Origin: Phoronis australis
Lineage: Eukaryota; Phoronida; Phoronidae
Reading direction: 5' to 3'
Length of the DNA: 44,202 nucleotides
Assembly (NCBI GenBank): GCA_002633005.1
Contig: NMRA01000171.1
Span: 432,560-476,761 of the forward strand
This document shows positions 34,099 through 44,202 of this stretch, piece by piece (the first letter of the stretch is position 1; every line of letters starts with the position of its first letter). The translations under genes and the position numbers were made by a program. The notes under the pieces are model-generated. The model had not been told where the DNA came from. It ran no database searches and was given only the letters and a program-made list of their open reading frames with translations.

Positions 34099-34279
34099 AG
34101 GTATGGTTTACTGCAAGCAGTGGGAGGAAGTCTGCAGCCAAGTTGATTGGTAATAGTCTGTGTTAGACATGATTTTTGTCAGATATTAACGATGAAGAGT
34201 GTTAATATGTTTGTTGAAGTTAGTGTGAAACCTCTAGTCCCAATTATGGCCTTCAGGGTCCTGTATTCAGGAGAAATAT

Positions 34280-34286
34280 TACCTCA
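34280..34286 (+). promoter_or_regulatory. let-7 seed match (7-mer with A opposite position 1)
   Basis: TACCTCA pairs with let-7 bases 2-7 and presents A opposite base 1. The base before is T, giving a G:U pair at position 8. It lies 182 bases after the TRIM71 stop. The same stretch continues as CTCAGG, an offset six-base match to miR-125. Confidence 0.5.
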
Positions 34287-34313
34287 GGAACTTTGAAGGG
34301 GATTGTTTCGCTT

Positions 34314-34322
34314 TCTCAGGGA
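34314..34322 (+). promoter_or_regulatory. miR-125 / lin-4 seed match (8-mer)
   Basis: TCTCAGGGA is a perfect complement to bases 1-9 of miR-125 (the lin-4 family, seed CCCUGAG, with A opposite base 1). LIN-41/TRIM71 is an established joint target of let-7 and miR-125 in vertebrates. This match is 216 bases after the stop codon. Confidence 0.65.
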
Positions 34323-34480
34323 TGTAAAATTGTTTGCTTGTCTATATATTTTAAGTTTAGGAATGTAGCTGTGAGCACTTAGGTATAGGTATTTGGAGGT
34401 AACACTCTTCATCTGATATTTGATTAATTAGGCTTAGTCGTGTTTTATTTGAGTTACTTGTTGTGTAGTACACCCTTTGA

Positions 34481-34488
34481 CTACCTCA
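34481..34488 (+). promoter_or_regulatory. let-7 seed match (8-mer)
   Basis: CTACCTCA is the full 8-mer complement of let-7 bases 1-8. A TACACC block eight to thirteen bases upstream (34469-34474) can pair with the 3' half of let-7 with a small loop. It lies 383 bases after the TRIM71 stop. The 3' UTR of lin-41/TRIM71 is the classical let-7 target across bilaterians. Confidence 0.75.
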
Positions 34489-34737
34489 TATGTTGTGCTT
34501 CTCAATCACTTTTAATTTTTGGAGAAATTGTAGAATTTTCTTACTGGACTCACTAGACAATGATTGCCATCTGATGTGGACCTGCAAAGCTGGTTTTCCT
34601 ACTGACTGGTCACATATTCATTGGAATCATCTCCTAGATTAAACTTAAGTAGGTGATTTATTTATAAAATCCATGTTTTTTCTTTGTGTATAAATCTATG
34701 TTTACCTATTTTAACTTGATGGCCAGTTGCCAAATAT

Positions 34738-34743
34738 TACCTC
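34738..34743 (+). promoter_or_regulatory. Weak let-7 seed match (6-mer)
   Basis: TACCTC pairs with let-7 bases 2-7 without the flanking A. By itself this is expected by chance in a UTR of this length. Confidence 0.25.
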
Positions 34744-35110
34744 TCTGGTTATTTTTCAGATTTCCCAAGATAAAAATACCTTGTAAATGGGTTGTCATTT
34801 TCTATATTTATCAAACTTCTTTGGCTGATTCAGCTGAGTCTAACTAGGCAATTTGGTTCAAAGATTATGTTGGACTTTATTGACACATCTGTGCAGTAAA
34901 CAAAATATCTAGTAAAAAGTTTATATTTTCTGAAATTTCAAAACCTGTAGAATTTAATGTTTGACATTTTGCCAATCTGTCAGTAATTGTGTCACCTGAC
35001 CAGGTCTCTAGTCAATTCAGGAAAAAGAAAGGTAGTGTTTAGCAAAACATGAGTATGAATAACGTGATCAAATTTTATTTAATATAAATGTTTGTTCAAA
35101 AGAACTGTTT

Positions 35111-35417
35111 GAGTTTTCTAAAATGTCATTTCGCTTTAAGCAACTTAAAGGATTTTTTACGAAAATCATAATCCTATTTTTCCATAGCTCCTCATGAAAC
35201 ATTTTAAAAATTCCTTATGTGTTTTTTGAAAACTGCATAAATCGTGGAATCTGAAAGATATATAGGAATTTGATCATTCATCTATCTCAGAGATATGGTG
35301 TTGCGAAGTCAGCCAAATTTGGCCATTTTTGTAGAGTCCTGCACAACCTTAATTTAATTTTTTGAGGGATTAATGTTATATTTACCCAAGTTTTTGTATG
35401 GTTAAAGCCAGGTTAGC
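35111..35417 (+). repeat. Dispersed repeat family, copy B, in the TRIM71 3' UTR
   Basis: Collinear with 7254-7563 in the same orientation (see copy A). The best-matching blocks are TTTTCTAAAATGTCATTTCG at the start and TTAATGTTATATTTAC with GTATGGTTAAAGCCAGGT at the end. Confidence 0.75.
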
Positions 35418-36118
35418 TGTACTACACCTGTGGGCATCCTCTATGTACAATACTTTTTAGGAATCGGAAAATGTTTAAAACATTTCTATGGTGGGATCTT
35501 ATTTTGATTCATTGTCAATTAGTTCACACTTGAATTTTCCTATAATTTGAGATTTTCAAATAACTCAACGAAGTTCCATTGGTGCTCCTCAGGTAGGCCA
35601 CCTACTGGGTTATTAGGGTGTGTTCTTAAACAAGTATGCCCTGCACTATTGGAATCTGATGTGGATTAGCTGGTGTTTGCTAGAGTTATGTAATAACTCT
35701 GGAAGGTTATGCAAGTTTAGAGGTTATAAATGGCCACATTGACATTGTCAGTACATGTTGACCTTTGATTGACCCAGGGAACGTCTCAGAATCAAGGATT
35801 CTTTCAGGGGCCCTAAGGGTCCTGAGTTACCAGTGCAATCTTCAAAGTTAAAATCTATTACAAATACTCGTTTTGCATGATTTTAGGGCTTTGGAACCAC
35901 CAGTCGTGCAACTTTTGTTGCTTCTTACTTAGTAATAACAATGTTCAAAATTCATATTTTGGATTCCAAACTCTTGGCTAAACTATTATATAATTTCCAG
36001 TGGAATGGTTAACCACTTTTCCACTATCCACTATTTCTTTGTTCTTAAACTTCATTTGCTGGACTGTTTTTGGGTTAAGGCTACATGAAATTCTTTTAAG
36101 ATGTAATATTGCAAATTT

Positions 36119-36124
36119 AATAAA
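36119..36124 (+). terminator. Polyadenylation signal AATAAA (candidate for TRIM71)
   Basis: Canonical hexamer 2,021 bases after the stop. It is followed within 35 bases by a T/GT-rich stretch (TTTGCTTATGCTTTTGTG), as expected of a cleavage region. Confidence 0.45.
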
Positions 36125-36368
36125 TGACATATTTCAGTCAAATTTGCTTATGCTTTTGTGCACACACGTAGTTTTGTAAATGATTTTTATATTGATTTTC
36201 TTTTTGATAAGGTATCAAAACTAATTCAGTGAATAATAATGGTGAATAGTTTTGTTATTTTTGGATTTCTTAGAAAATATGATAACCGAGTATTAGTATT
36301 TGAGGATTTTCTTCCGTTTTGTTTTGCTGTGTAAATCAGAATCATAAATACTAAATATGAAGTTAAGT

Positions 36369-36374
36369 AATAAA
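36369..36374 (+). terminator. Polyadenylation signal AATAAA (alternative)
   Basis: Canonical hexamer in AAGTAATAAAAGTTTTACC, 250 bases after the first candidate. Which is used cannot be told from the sequence. A further AATAAA is at 36894. Confidence 0.4.
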
Positions 36375-36390
36375 AGTTTTACCTTGCTGA

Positions 36391-39300
36391 CTTAAAGCCA
36401 ATCAATTGTTCCTGTAAAAGCATATGGAATTATGGCACGTTTTTTCTCAGAAGGATTCAAATCCTATTTACGGGATGTATTTCTTTGTCCATTGCTCTTT
36501 TTCCAGCCTTGTTTACAGCCTGACTTGGCAGTAATATTCTGGGTTATCGTGTGACGTTTGCTTTTGTTGGGTCACGCAGCCAACTGGTCCAGCTTTAGGT
36601 ATATGACGTGGAAATAGCTAGTCTTTATCTCAGAAAGGTTGAGGAACTTAGTGATGTGCTTGCAATAATTACGCGGCCTCTCGGTAACAATATTGGCAAG
36701 TGTCCATGAAATAGGTTACAATCTTCAAATTCATAGTTTATTACAATACTTAAAGGTAGCAGTAATTTTCATTAAGCTGAATTTTTGATTTTCCCACAAT
36801 TTATTTTAAAAGAGCTCAACCAAATTTACAAGTTGTGAAATATGGGGGAATTTTACTTTTCATAAAAATGGTCCAACGCTTTGTCAGATAGAAAATAAAT
36901 TTGCTTCTTTCCAACTTTTTTATTAACTATAACTAATTTTCTTTGCTGTAGAACCGATGTGTATGAACTGCCTTAATTGACTAGTTGGCTTGGAATGTTT
37001 CATTTTTCGTGCTCGTGTTCGTAACAAGTAGCCCACTGTATTCATAAAATGGACGTTGTACCATCAAATAGGCCATTCATCATGCAACCTTTGAATGGAT
37101 TAAGCTTCGTTAAATCACCAGTTTGCTATAGTTCTCAGGTGTGGCTCATTTTTGTGGTGGGTTTTCTCTGAATGGGGAGTACACATGTCCTGTTACGCGA
37201 TTACATAACAGGAAACGTGTGCTGCCTGTGATGGTAGATTAAGCTTATTAGCTGAAATATTTCACGTTCATTGCTTGGGTTGTAATTTTCCATACGGGTG
37301 TCGTATTTCGTCTTTTTAATCTCGTTTTTATTCATAACTTTGTTGGGGTTTATTTTTGATTCATTCTTGGAAAATTCTACCATTTAAACAATTTAGTTAA
37401 AAAATTTACAATATTTCTGTAAGTTTTCTAGACTATGTATCATGAAAGTTGCTCTACATTTCGCATCACCAACTTTTTAAAATTGTATGACGTTTCTGTA
37501 CAACTACAAGGTTAAATTTGTGGGAAAATTGATCAATTTTGATGACTTAATTTAAATGAATTTTATGGAAAATATTTAATGAGGGAGAACCTTGTCAACT
37601 GTTGGCTGTTTCATTTTATTCGAAACTTTCAGTTGGTATCAGTTCGACTTCCGTTGAGTTTTTCGTTGGGAACATTGCCATTTATTTGTGAATTAAATTT
37701 TGCCTCACTAATTTTAGCCTAATTGATAATTAACAAGTTGAATTCTTTTATTTTAAGATGGTACTATCATGTGAAATCATATGCTTGATTGAGTTGTCAA
37801 TTTTTTTTTGAGAATTGCACATTTTTGTGATCGAATTTGAATGTATCTTGTCACAACTTCATTTTTTTTTGTAAACGGTGTTCTACAGTTAAAACGAATC
37901 TTCGTTGATGTATTTGGTCGTCCAAACAGCGTCATATGGTGTTCGTATCCTTAGTTAAGTTTAATTTACAGTTGGTTACAGTAGAACGCCGTGAATTCCC
38001 TCTGACGGCCTTACTGCTCCGGCGGCGGAAACTAACTCGTAGTGACGAGCAACTTGACAAGGCTGCTCAGAAGCAATAATAGTTAAGTTTTTATTTTAAG
38101 TCTGAAAATTATTTCCAAAGTGAGTCAAACGAAACGTGATATCTGTTTTTCAGTGTTAGGTAACGTAAATTAATATATTTTTGACAATCTGTTCGAGGGT
38201 CTGGGTTTGTTGCGTCTTTAAGAATTCAAATCTCATATTGGATGACGTAGTAAACAAGTGGATCTACGTTATTGCCGTGTGTCAACGTCGGTCAGTTGAC
38301 CTAATTTTCGGCATGCTTGGACCAACGGGTTTAGATCTTGCGGTTTTCGTTGAAGGAATAGGTTGACGGTCAATTTTATGATAACTGGTTCTCAATTCTC
38401 TTTACATTCTGCGGCTCCACGCACTGTGAAGTCGTGTAAAATAATCTAAGACTGGCTTAGTGCTTCAGAGGATATGGTTCGATTTGAGATAAAACAATTT
38501 GTGATGGAAACTGTGACGGGAAGCGAACATGTTATGTTTGAGAAATAATTTGCGCGAAAATGCGAGATCATACAAGCCTTCGCGAAGTACCGCCATGCAG
38601 TACAAGCGAAGCACGTGATGACACTAACGTTTCTCGCGAGTCATTTGGGTCTAGGGAACGCAGTCTTGATGTGTTTAAATTCACTTGTAAAGGCCAACAA
38701 AGCTGAATAGAAGTTTTAACGTAAGTTATCAGTGATAGCAGCCGTCGGCTGATGTTTTCCCTGTTTAAAACAAACTGACTATAAATAATTTATCTTGCTA
38801 TCAGCCATGTTAATTAAGTTAATGATTTTAATTTGCCCAGTTATGTCGCATCTTCGCTTGAGCTTCGTTGTCTTTTCAACATAATATCTCAGTTTGCTAT
38901 CTGGGGTCATTTCGAGGTCAACATGTAAAGTACATATCGCCATAGATTTTGTACATAAAACTTGAATTATTGCTTTGTGGTCATTTTAAATGACATATCA
39001 CTATGTTTTGCTCCGTTCGTTGTCGCAAGGTGCTAAGGTTATGGCAACAAAATAGTGCACTAGAAAAATAAAAAATGAGATTCCAGTTGTTCGAGGGAAT
39101 CATAGGGTGCATTTATTAAGAATTTTTATCCTGTTGTCAAATTGCATTCAAACATCTCGTAACATCCACCATACCATACAATCAGTTCTCATGCCCAATT
39201 TCGCCCAATTTCTTTTACATTTAATTATATTAAACAACTAACTCATAGATAAGTGTGTGAACTTTCTGACAATGTCAATCAATCCGCCTTCTGTCCAAAA

Positions 39301-39928
39301 ACTTTTAACTTCTCATTTGGACCCCTTTCCCTTACGAACGTGTTCCTAACTCATGAGGTGTTATCTGGACTTGTTATGAATTGACATCACTTTATAAATG
39401 TAGACCAGGCGAAAGAAGTTATCTTGTCACGGCGGGTTATTCGTTCTTCCGAGCCTGGTCTCCAGGCATAACGTAGCGTACTTTCTGTACAAGCCCACGA
39501 ACCACTTTCGGTTGTGCAAGGAAGTGCTAACGTGGTCTAAATCAAGGTTAGTTTCTTTGATGACCATCGCAGTGTTATTGAGGCTTTAAGTAAACCATTA
39601 CGAACTTATTTTTAATCATTCTGCTACCTCAGCAACATTGTAAACGAATGGTAGTTTCATTTTGTATTTGCATGGGGTAGGGTTGCTGGCTCTGAAAATT
39701 GCACGTGTTGTCGACTGAAGATTGAATTATGGCTAATTGTTGAGGTATTGTTAGACATAACAATGGGCTCACTGGACATGATAACATAGTTAATGAGAGA
39801 CTCGTACATACTGATAACTTTTGCTGCTACCTGTTGCATTTAAAAACCACGTGCTATCTGCATGGCATAGGTATATAACAATTGTGAGGTGTGAAGTTCA
39901 TGGACTTGCTGATCCAAGGTGATTTCAT
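36391..39928. other. Intergenic, no recognised gene
   Basis: AT-rich sequence with only short open stretches. A 9-bp inverted repeat, AGACCAGGC/GCCTGGTCT, lies at 39402 and 39453. An isolated 8-mer let-7 complement occurs at 39624-39631, far from the TRIM71 polyadenylation signals. Confidence 0.45.
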
Positions 39929-40259
39929 TTAAAAGGATACTAAACCCTGTTTTGGCGATTTCCACCAATCCTCGTTCTATCACCTGCTAATGGATCATTG
40001 GCGTCTATCTTCCAAGTTAAAGGCAGGAATGAACTAAAAACTCTTACAGATTGGGCATTATGGTCTTTTGTGGGTGGTCTTTTCCCACAGTTGCCGTGTA
40101 ATTCGCTAAAAGCGTAAGTCACGCTTGTCCGTTTAGCATCCTTTGAAAGTAGTTTTCGAAATTTCCTCCAAACTTGTGAGGGTTGTCAAGGGTTACAGGA
40201 TATTATTTTGAAATGGGAATCTCGTTAATAGGCCAAAACTGGGTTTGATATCCTTTTAA
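39929..40259. mobile_element. 331-bp inverted-repeat element flanked by TTAA
   Basis: TTAAAAGGATACTAAACCCT at 39929 is mirrored at 40231-40259, whose reverse complement reads TTAAAAGGATATCAAACCCA. The inverted repeat continues through GTTTTGGC for 28 bases on each side. TTAA sits at both outer edges and may be the target duplication, which would suggest a piggyBac- or Kolobok-type miniature element. The interior has no coding capacity. Confidence 0.7.
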
Positions 40260-41597
40260 GTAGTGAGGTCTTTTGAACACTTTTGTTTTGATGCACGAGA
40301 CGTAGCAGTTTGCTTTTTGTAATGTACCTGTATTCCCTCTACATATTTTTAATGGCATTATTATGCAAAATCATTAGTTTCGTTTGAAACCTAGGTGTAT
40401 TAATTTTTTTGTCGAATATAACATGTATAAAGTCTGTAGTGTTTGTACATAGTATGCATATATATATTGATGTACTACTTTCCAAAAGTTGTTGAGTTTG
40501 ACCGTTCTCAGGACATGTTTATCAATGTTTTGTTTGCCTAAGCAACTAAAATTTTTGTGAAATGGCATCACCTAGTGTCACTAGTGGCTATGAATGAAGA
40601 CAATATGAGCTGTGCTCTTGTGTTCTCGGTCTTAGACCAGCTTCGCCACTCCAAGTGGCCGTCTGCGGGCTTTCTTCGTTGCCATAGTTACGTATATTTT
40701 GCCATTGTGCAGTTACTAGAAGCGAATTGTTACTAGGTAAAGAAGTGTTGTTTGCTGGATGCCTTTGTTTTCGATTCTGACGCACAATTGGAAGCTTGGC
40801 GCATTAGACAGTTTATAGTCAGTTATTTCAAGTTAGACTTAGCAGAAACTGAAGAATTAACCCGGTTAGCGTACGTTGATGTTTCCTTTGCTTTGGGTAG
40901 CTTGGCATGCCCACGGGACGTCATTTGGAAACCAGGGGTGTGTTCAGTAACACTAGTAGTCACTGGCGAAACACTTGAGGCGAGAAATTAGGGCTGATAC
41001 TGCGGAAATAGCTCAGACTCAATAACATGGACTGTCGACTTCTACTATGGGAAATAGTGAGTGTCCTGGATTTTACGTTTTTACTCCCACGAATCAACAT
41101 CCTGAGGTAGCCGGTCAATTACTTTCAGTGGCGGCCATTTTGCAAGAGCACACTGGTAGGTACACCAAGTTTCTCGCGAACCCGTGGTTAAATTCGCCGT
41201 TACCCTAGCCTTACTGAACGCAACCCTGATGTGGATTTAAAACACTGTGTTCTTAACCTCGCAACTTGTAAGTCCATGGTTGTGTTCATCAGCCATTCGT
41301 GCTGACGTTCATATTAGAACGCTTTGATTGAAAGTTATTTTAGATTAATATAACGAGCTGATTTATTGATTGCTGGCTCTGTATTCTAGGGGAGGTGTCG
41401 AGTCTGAATGTTTGTGAAATTGTCCGAAATATCATTAAAGAATGTTGCTCAACATATCGCTGTGTCGTTTTTATCTTTAAAAGCGTCTTCAAACATTGAG
41501 ACCATTCAATAATTATGACGTATCAATAGCTAAAAAAGGTAGTTTGCCAAATAATGCGTATTTCATAATGCTAATTTCTTAAAATTAAATTGCCCAA
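40260..41597. other. Intergenic; promoter-like motifs only
   Basis: A GGCGGCCATTTT motif at 41131-41142 is the reverse complement of a typical YY1 core-promoter site. Open stretches around 40752-40991 lack an ATG and recognisable motifs. No transcript can be proposed. Confidence 0.35.
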
Positions 41598-42030
41598 ATG
41601 TCATTTGAACCTCCTGAAAATATTATTACGAGAAGATATGCAAAATGGGACCTTGGAATACTTGATGACCCGTCAAGTACGCCCTTTCGTAGAGACTGGT
41701 AGTGAACAATACGTGAATCTGATGTGGACATCTGATACGTACTCGCATCATTCTTGGTATTCTGCTGATGTGGATTCCGTAACCAGTTGTCACGTTATCT
41801 GTTTATATGACGTGACCGCTAGATCTTCATCCGGCCTGCAAGAAAGCCCACCGGGGTAGTGTACGAACAGCCGCATGTTGAGGCTGTGTCTCTCAAGTGC
41901 ACTCATTATTTTGATGCATTAAAAAGACTTCCGAAAAGAACACGTCCTTGGACAATGAAAATCCCAATAACGGACCTCTTTCCACAAGATTATGTGAAAT
42001 CTAGGACTATATTACTCCCAGTGTGAAATT
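41598..42030 (+). pseudogene. Decayed coding-like stretch, family unrecognised
   Basis: An ATG at 41598 opens a frame reading MSFEPPENIITRRYAKWDLG and then ILDDPSSTPFRRDW before two adjacent stops near 41701. A neighbouring frame stays open to 41859 and the original one reopens at about 41848-42027 with a coding-like sequence (KCTHYFDALKRL in it). The 'LDDPSS...RDW' pattern loosely recalls helix regions of death domains, but the match is too short to name. The mixture of frames suggests a gene copy broken by frameshifts and stops, or chance. Confidence 0.22.
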
Positions 42031-42468
42031 AACGAGAAATGCCGATGACGGACATACTGAAGTGAGCTACTCCAACCGTTAATTAGTCTATACGAAAACA
42101 TGTTGTATGACGTAAATACGTGAGAGAGATTCGCAGTCTTTAATAATCAAACAAACAGGTTTTGAAGAAAATAGGTAATATACGAGAAACCAGCGACAAA
42201 AAACCCAACCCATAACAAATACGCGGGAAGATGGCAACCGGGATAACCCACGCTACTGGCCATCCTCGCGACGGAATGAATACGCAAATCCTTCATTTTG
42301 TAGCATCAAGTTGTCTGTTCAAATGTTGGTGTTGTTTACATGGAAAATCTTTGAAGGCAGGTGCACTAGGCCTTTATAAATAAAACAGAAATATTGTGCG
42401 GGTCAACGAGAATCGCAACGTCCTACAGTTGGACTAAATTCCAAGGACTGTCTCAAGGTTTTTAACCC

Positions 42469-42518
42469 ATTGAATTTTCTGGAAAAGGGGTTTAACAGTA
42501 TATTGAATTTTCTGGAAA
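42469..42518 (+). repeat. 33-bp-period tandem duplication
   Basis: ATTGAATTTTCTGGAAA at 42469-42485 recurs exactly at 42502-42518, each preceded by TTTAAC. Confidence 0.85.
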
Positions 42519-42524
42519 GTGTGG

Positions 42525-44177
42525 TTGCTACCAGGAGAATGTTACGAGAATGACCAGTCACATAACTCGATGATATAAAGGTGTAATATAGTCCGGTCGC
42601 TATCGACATCGCACTATGCCCCTCACCCCTCTAGTCGACACAAGTTTAGAAGCGCTCCCTGCCGTCATTTGTACCGCCCCCGGTTCGGCTCATTTCACGT
42701 CGTCGTCGGCAATTTTGTACCACCGTTTCCTTGTCTCTACCGCCGTTGTCACGGCCTCCTCGGGTGCNGTGTAGATAGCTTGTTTCCGATTAAGATGTGA
42801 AAATATCTGTGAGAGAAGAAACCTGAGGATTCAGGGAAACGTTCATTTACCGGTAGACTGTGCTTGTCAGGTACAGTGAGCTTGAACTTAGATTGAAAAA
42901 ATTGGTCTATACCTGTAAAGGTTGTTCCTCATACTGTATTTCAATGTTTTTAAACACGATTCACTAAGAAATTGAAATACCCACCAAGAGGAGTTTCGTA
43001 TAGAATGCAGAACGCATGTGAAGGGACGCAGGACAGCACACAGCAACTCATAACCCGGCTGGAGATGCGTAGAACCGAAATACGTTGCAATGTCACACAA
43101 CCCAATGGGTGCCTAATTTCGTTATTCGCCGTAAGAATGGTTTCCAGTAACGAAGATCCCTAGATGTCATTTCTCCAAAAATATAACTAGGAGTCTCATG
43201 CTATAAGTTGCTGAACACGAATTTGGCGAGTAAGACGCCGGCTAACTTTTTGGGTGGGGTGTTTGCTGATCCGAGACTGGGGTTCAGAGGATAGAACCTG
43301 GAATTAATAGGCCCACAGGCCATGGAATCGTTTCCACCCCAACCTATTTAGTTTCAGAAAAACCTTTTTCGGTTGTCATTTGGTATAACGGCAGCGGGTA
43401 TGTCAGAAAATCAAATCGGCGAGCTAAAAATACGATTGCCTACCGGAGTAGCTTCAATTCTCCATCTACCTAACATTACGTCGAGAAAGTCATGAAATGT
43501 CCATTTGAATCTGAATATTGTAAACAAGCACCACGTGCACTATAGTGCCTTCTGTCATAGGAAACATCTTTAACGCAACTCTGTTGCGATGTGAGAGCAC
43601 ACAAGCGTGTTTTGCTTGACTCAATTTCCAATACTGGTGAGCCTTTACAATGTTTGTGACCGGGACGAAACGCAGTTGTGTTTCTTCATTCCTGGATATT
43701 TTGAGACATTGGCTATTTTTGTTTTAAACATTTAATATCCAAACGCACAACAATGCTCTAATTTGACGTCATGACGGTGGCACAGAATTTAAGTAAAACG
43801 CTGAGAAATACATGTAACAAATAAAGCAGAAGTGGGGAACACAGTGATAAACCAACTATCGCCACCTAACGACAAGGTGGACGGGATGTTGCCGCTGTAT
43901 TGGAAAACGGTTATTAAAAATTTTAAAGCTAAGATCATGCTATTAACGATTTACATAGGTAGTCGCTTTGACTTGCATCTTCGCACGGAACGCAAATGAT
44001 AAAGGCCGGGAAGATGTGAATGTAGATATATTATTAGTTCAGTTACGTAACTTGTCAGGGTAGGTCTAATGTTGCGTAACAGTAATCACGAGTATCGCTG
44101 ATGAGTCGTTCGCATTATGTATTGCGTAATGTTGCAGAACCTTGTAATGAGAGCGTAAACGAAGACAGGGTAGACTT
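42525..44177. other. Intergenic, no recognised gene; scaffold N at 42768
   Basis: A CpG-rich pocket at about 42640-42767 stops abruptly at the N. Its minus strand is open and reads APEEAVTTAVETRKRWYKIA followed by DDDVK and a stop, which may be a cut coding or repeat fragment. Nothing else was recognised. Confidence 0.35.
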
Positions 44178-44202
44178 CAGTGGCGGATCTACGGGGGGGG
44201 GG
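44178..44202 (+). mobile_element. Start of a CAGTGG-ended element, cut by window edge
   Basis: CAGTGGCGGATCTACGGGGG has the same kind of terminus and G-rich subterminal run as the element at 18077-18388. Only its first 25 bases are in view. Confidence 0.55.

Larger units (their letters stand above)
34099..36390 (+). other. Probable TRIM71 3' UTR
   Basis: From the stop codon to the second polyadenylation signal the sequence is T-rich on the plus strand and non-coding. It carries microRNA seed matches in its first 650 bases (34280, 34314, 34481, 34738) and a dispersed repeat at 35111-35417. The 3' end is inferred, not observed; it could stop after 36119, after 36369, or extend further. Confidence 0.6.

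Noticed and set aside
40752-40991. 79-codon plus-strand frame with coding-like composition
   Set aside because: No ATG, no acceptor or donor of quality, and no recognisable domain.

Overview
This is eukaryotic nuclear DNA from an invertebrate animal. It is AT-rich, almost entirely non-coding, carries split genes with canonical GT-AG introns, and is full of small inverted-repeat DNA transposons. No prokaryotic features, tRNA, rRNA or CRISPR array were seen. The species cannot be fixed from the sequence. The two recognisable genes, a TRIM71/LIN-41 orthologue and a TMEM132-family gene, fit a bilaterian. Four single N bases (2644, 4868, 26851, 42768) mark scaffold joins, and two of them are flanked by near-identical sequence, so those two 'duplications' are probably unmerged contig ends.

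Layout. The first 0.4 kb is a 68-bp tandem satellite whose copies alternate between two variants. From 0.4 to 10.7 kb there is no convincing gene. The 5' part of a TMEM132-family gene lies on the minus strand: a signal-peptide exon at 19483-19540, a large exon at 11478-12231 and a third at 10785-10934, joined in compatible phases across introns of about 7.3 kb and 0.5 kb. The rest of that gene, including its membrane segment, was not found. Intron 1 contains a 1,025-bp hAT-like element with a perfect 8-bp target duplication and a smaller CAGTGG-ended element.

From 19.5 to 31.8 kb is the head-to-head intergenic region. It holds a Mutator-like inverted-repeat element (23648-24570), a pair of CAGGCCCGTAGCC ends (24622-26870), a 916-bp element with roughly 150-bp terminal inverted repeats (29029-29944), and a few coding-like pieces. 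These include a possible thrombospondin-type-1-like exon at 24928-25082 and a secreted-type ORF at 20920.

The best gene is TRIM71/lin-41 on the plus strand at 31825-34098. It is one uninterrupted 757-codon frame with RING, two B-boxes, a coiled coil, a filamin domain and six NHL repeats. Its 3' UTR carries perfect seed matches for let-7 (8-mer at 34481, weaker at 34280 and 34738) and for miR-125/lin-4 (34314-34322). This is the conserved heterochronic circuit in which two developmental microRNAs repress LIN-41. A repeat family member is embedded in the UTR at 35111-35417, and polyadenylation signals follow at 36119 and 36369.

Downstream, 36.4-44.2 kb has no gene I can support. It contains a 331-bp TTAA-flanked element (39929-40259), decayed coding-like sequence near 41.6-42.0 kb, and the first bases of another CAGTGG-ended element at the right edge.
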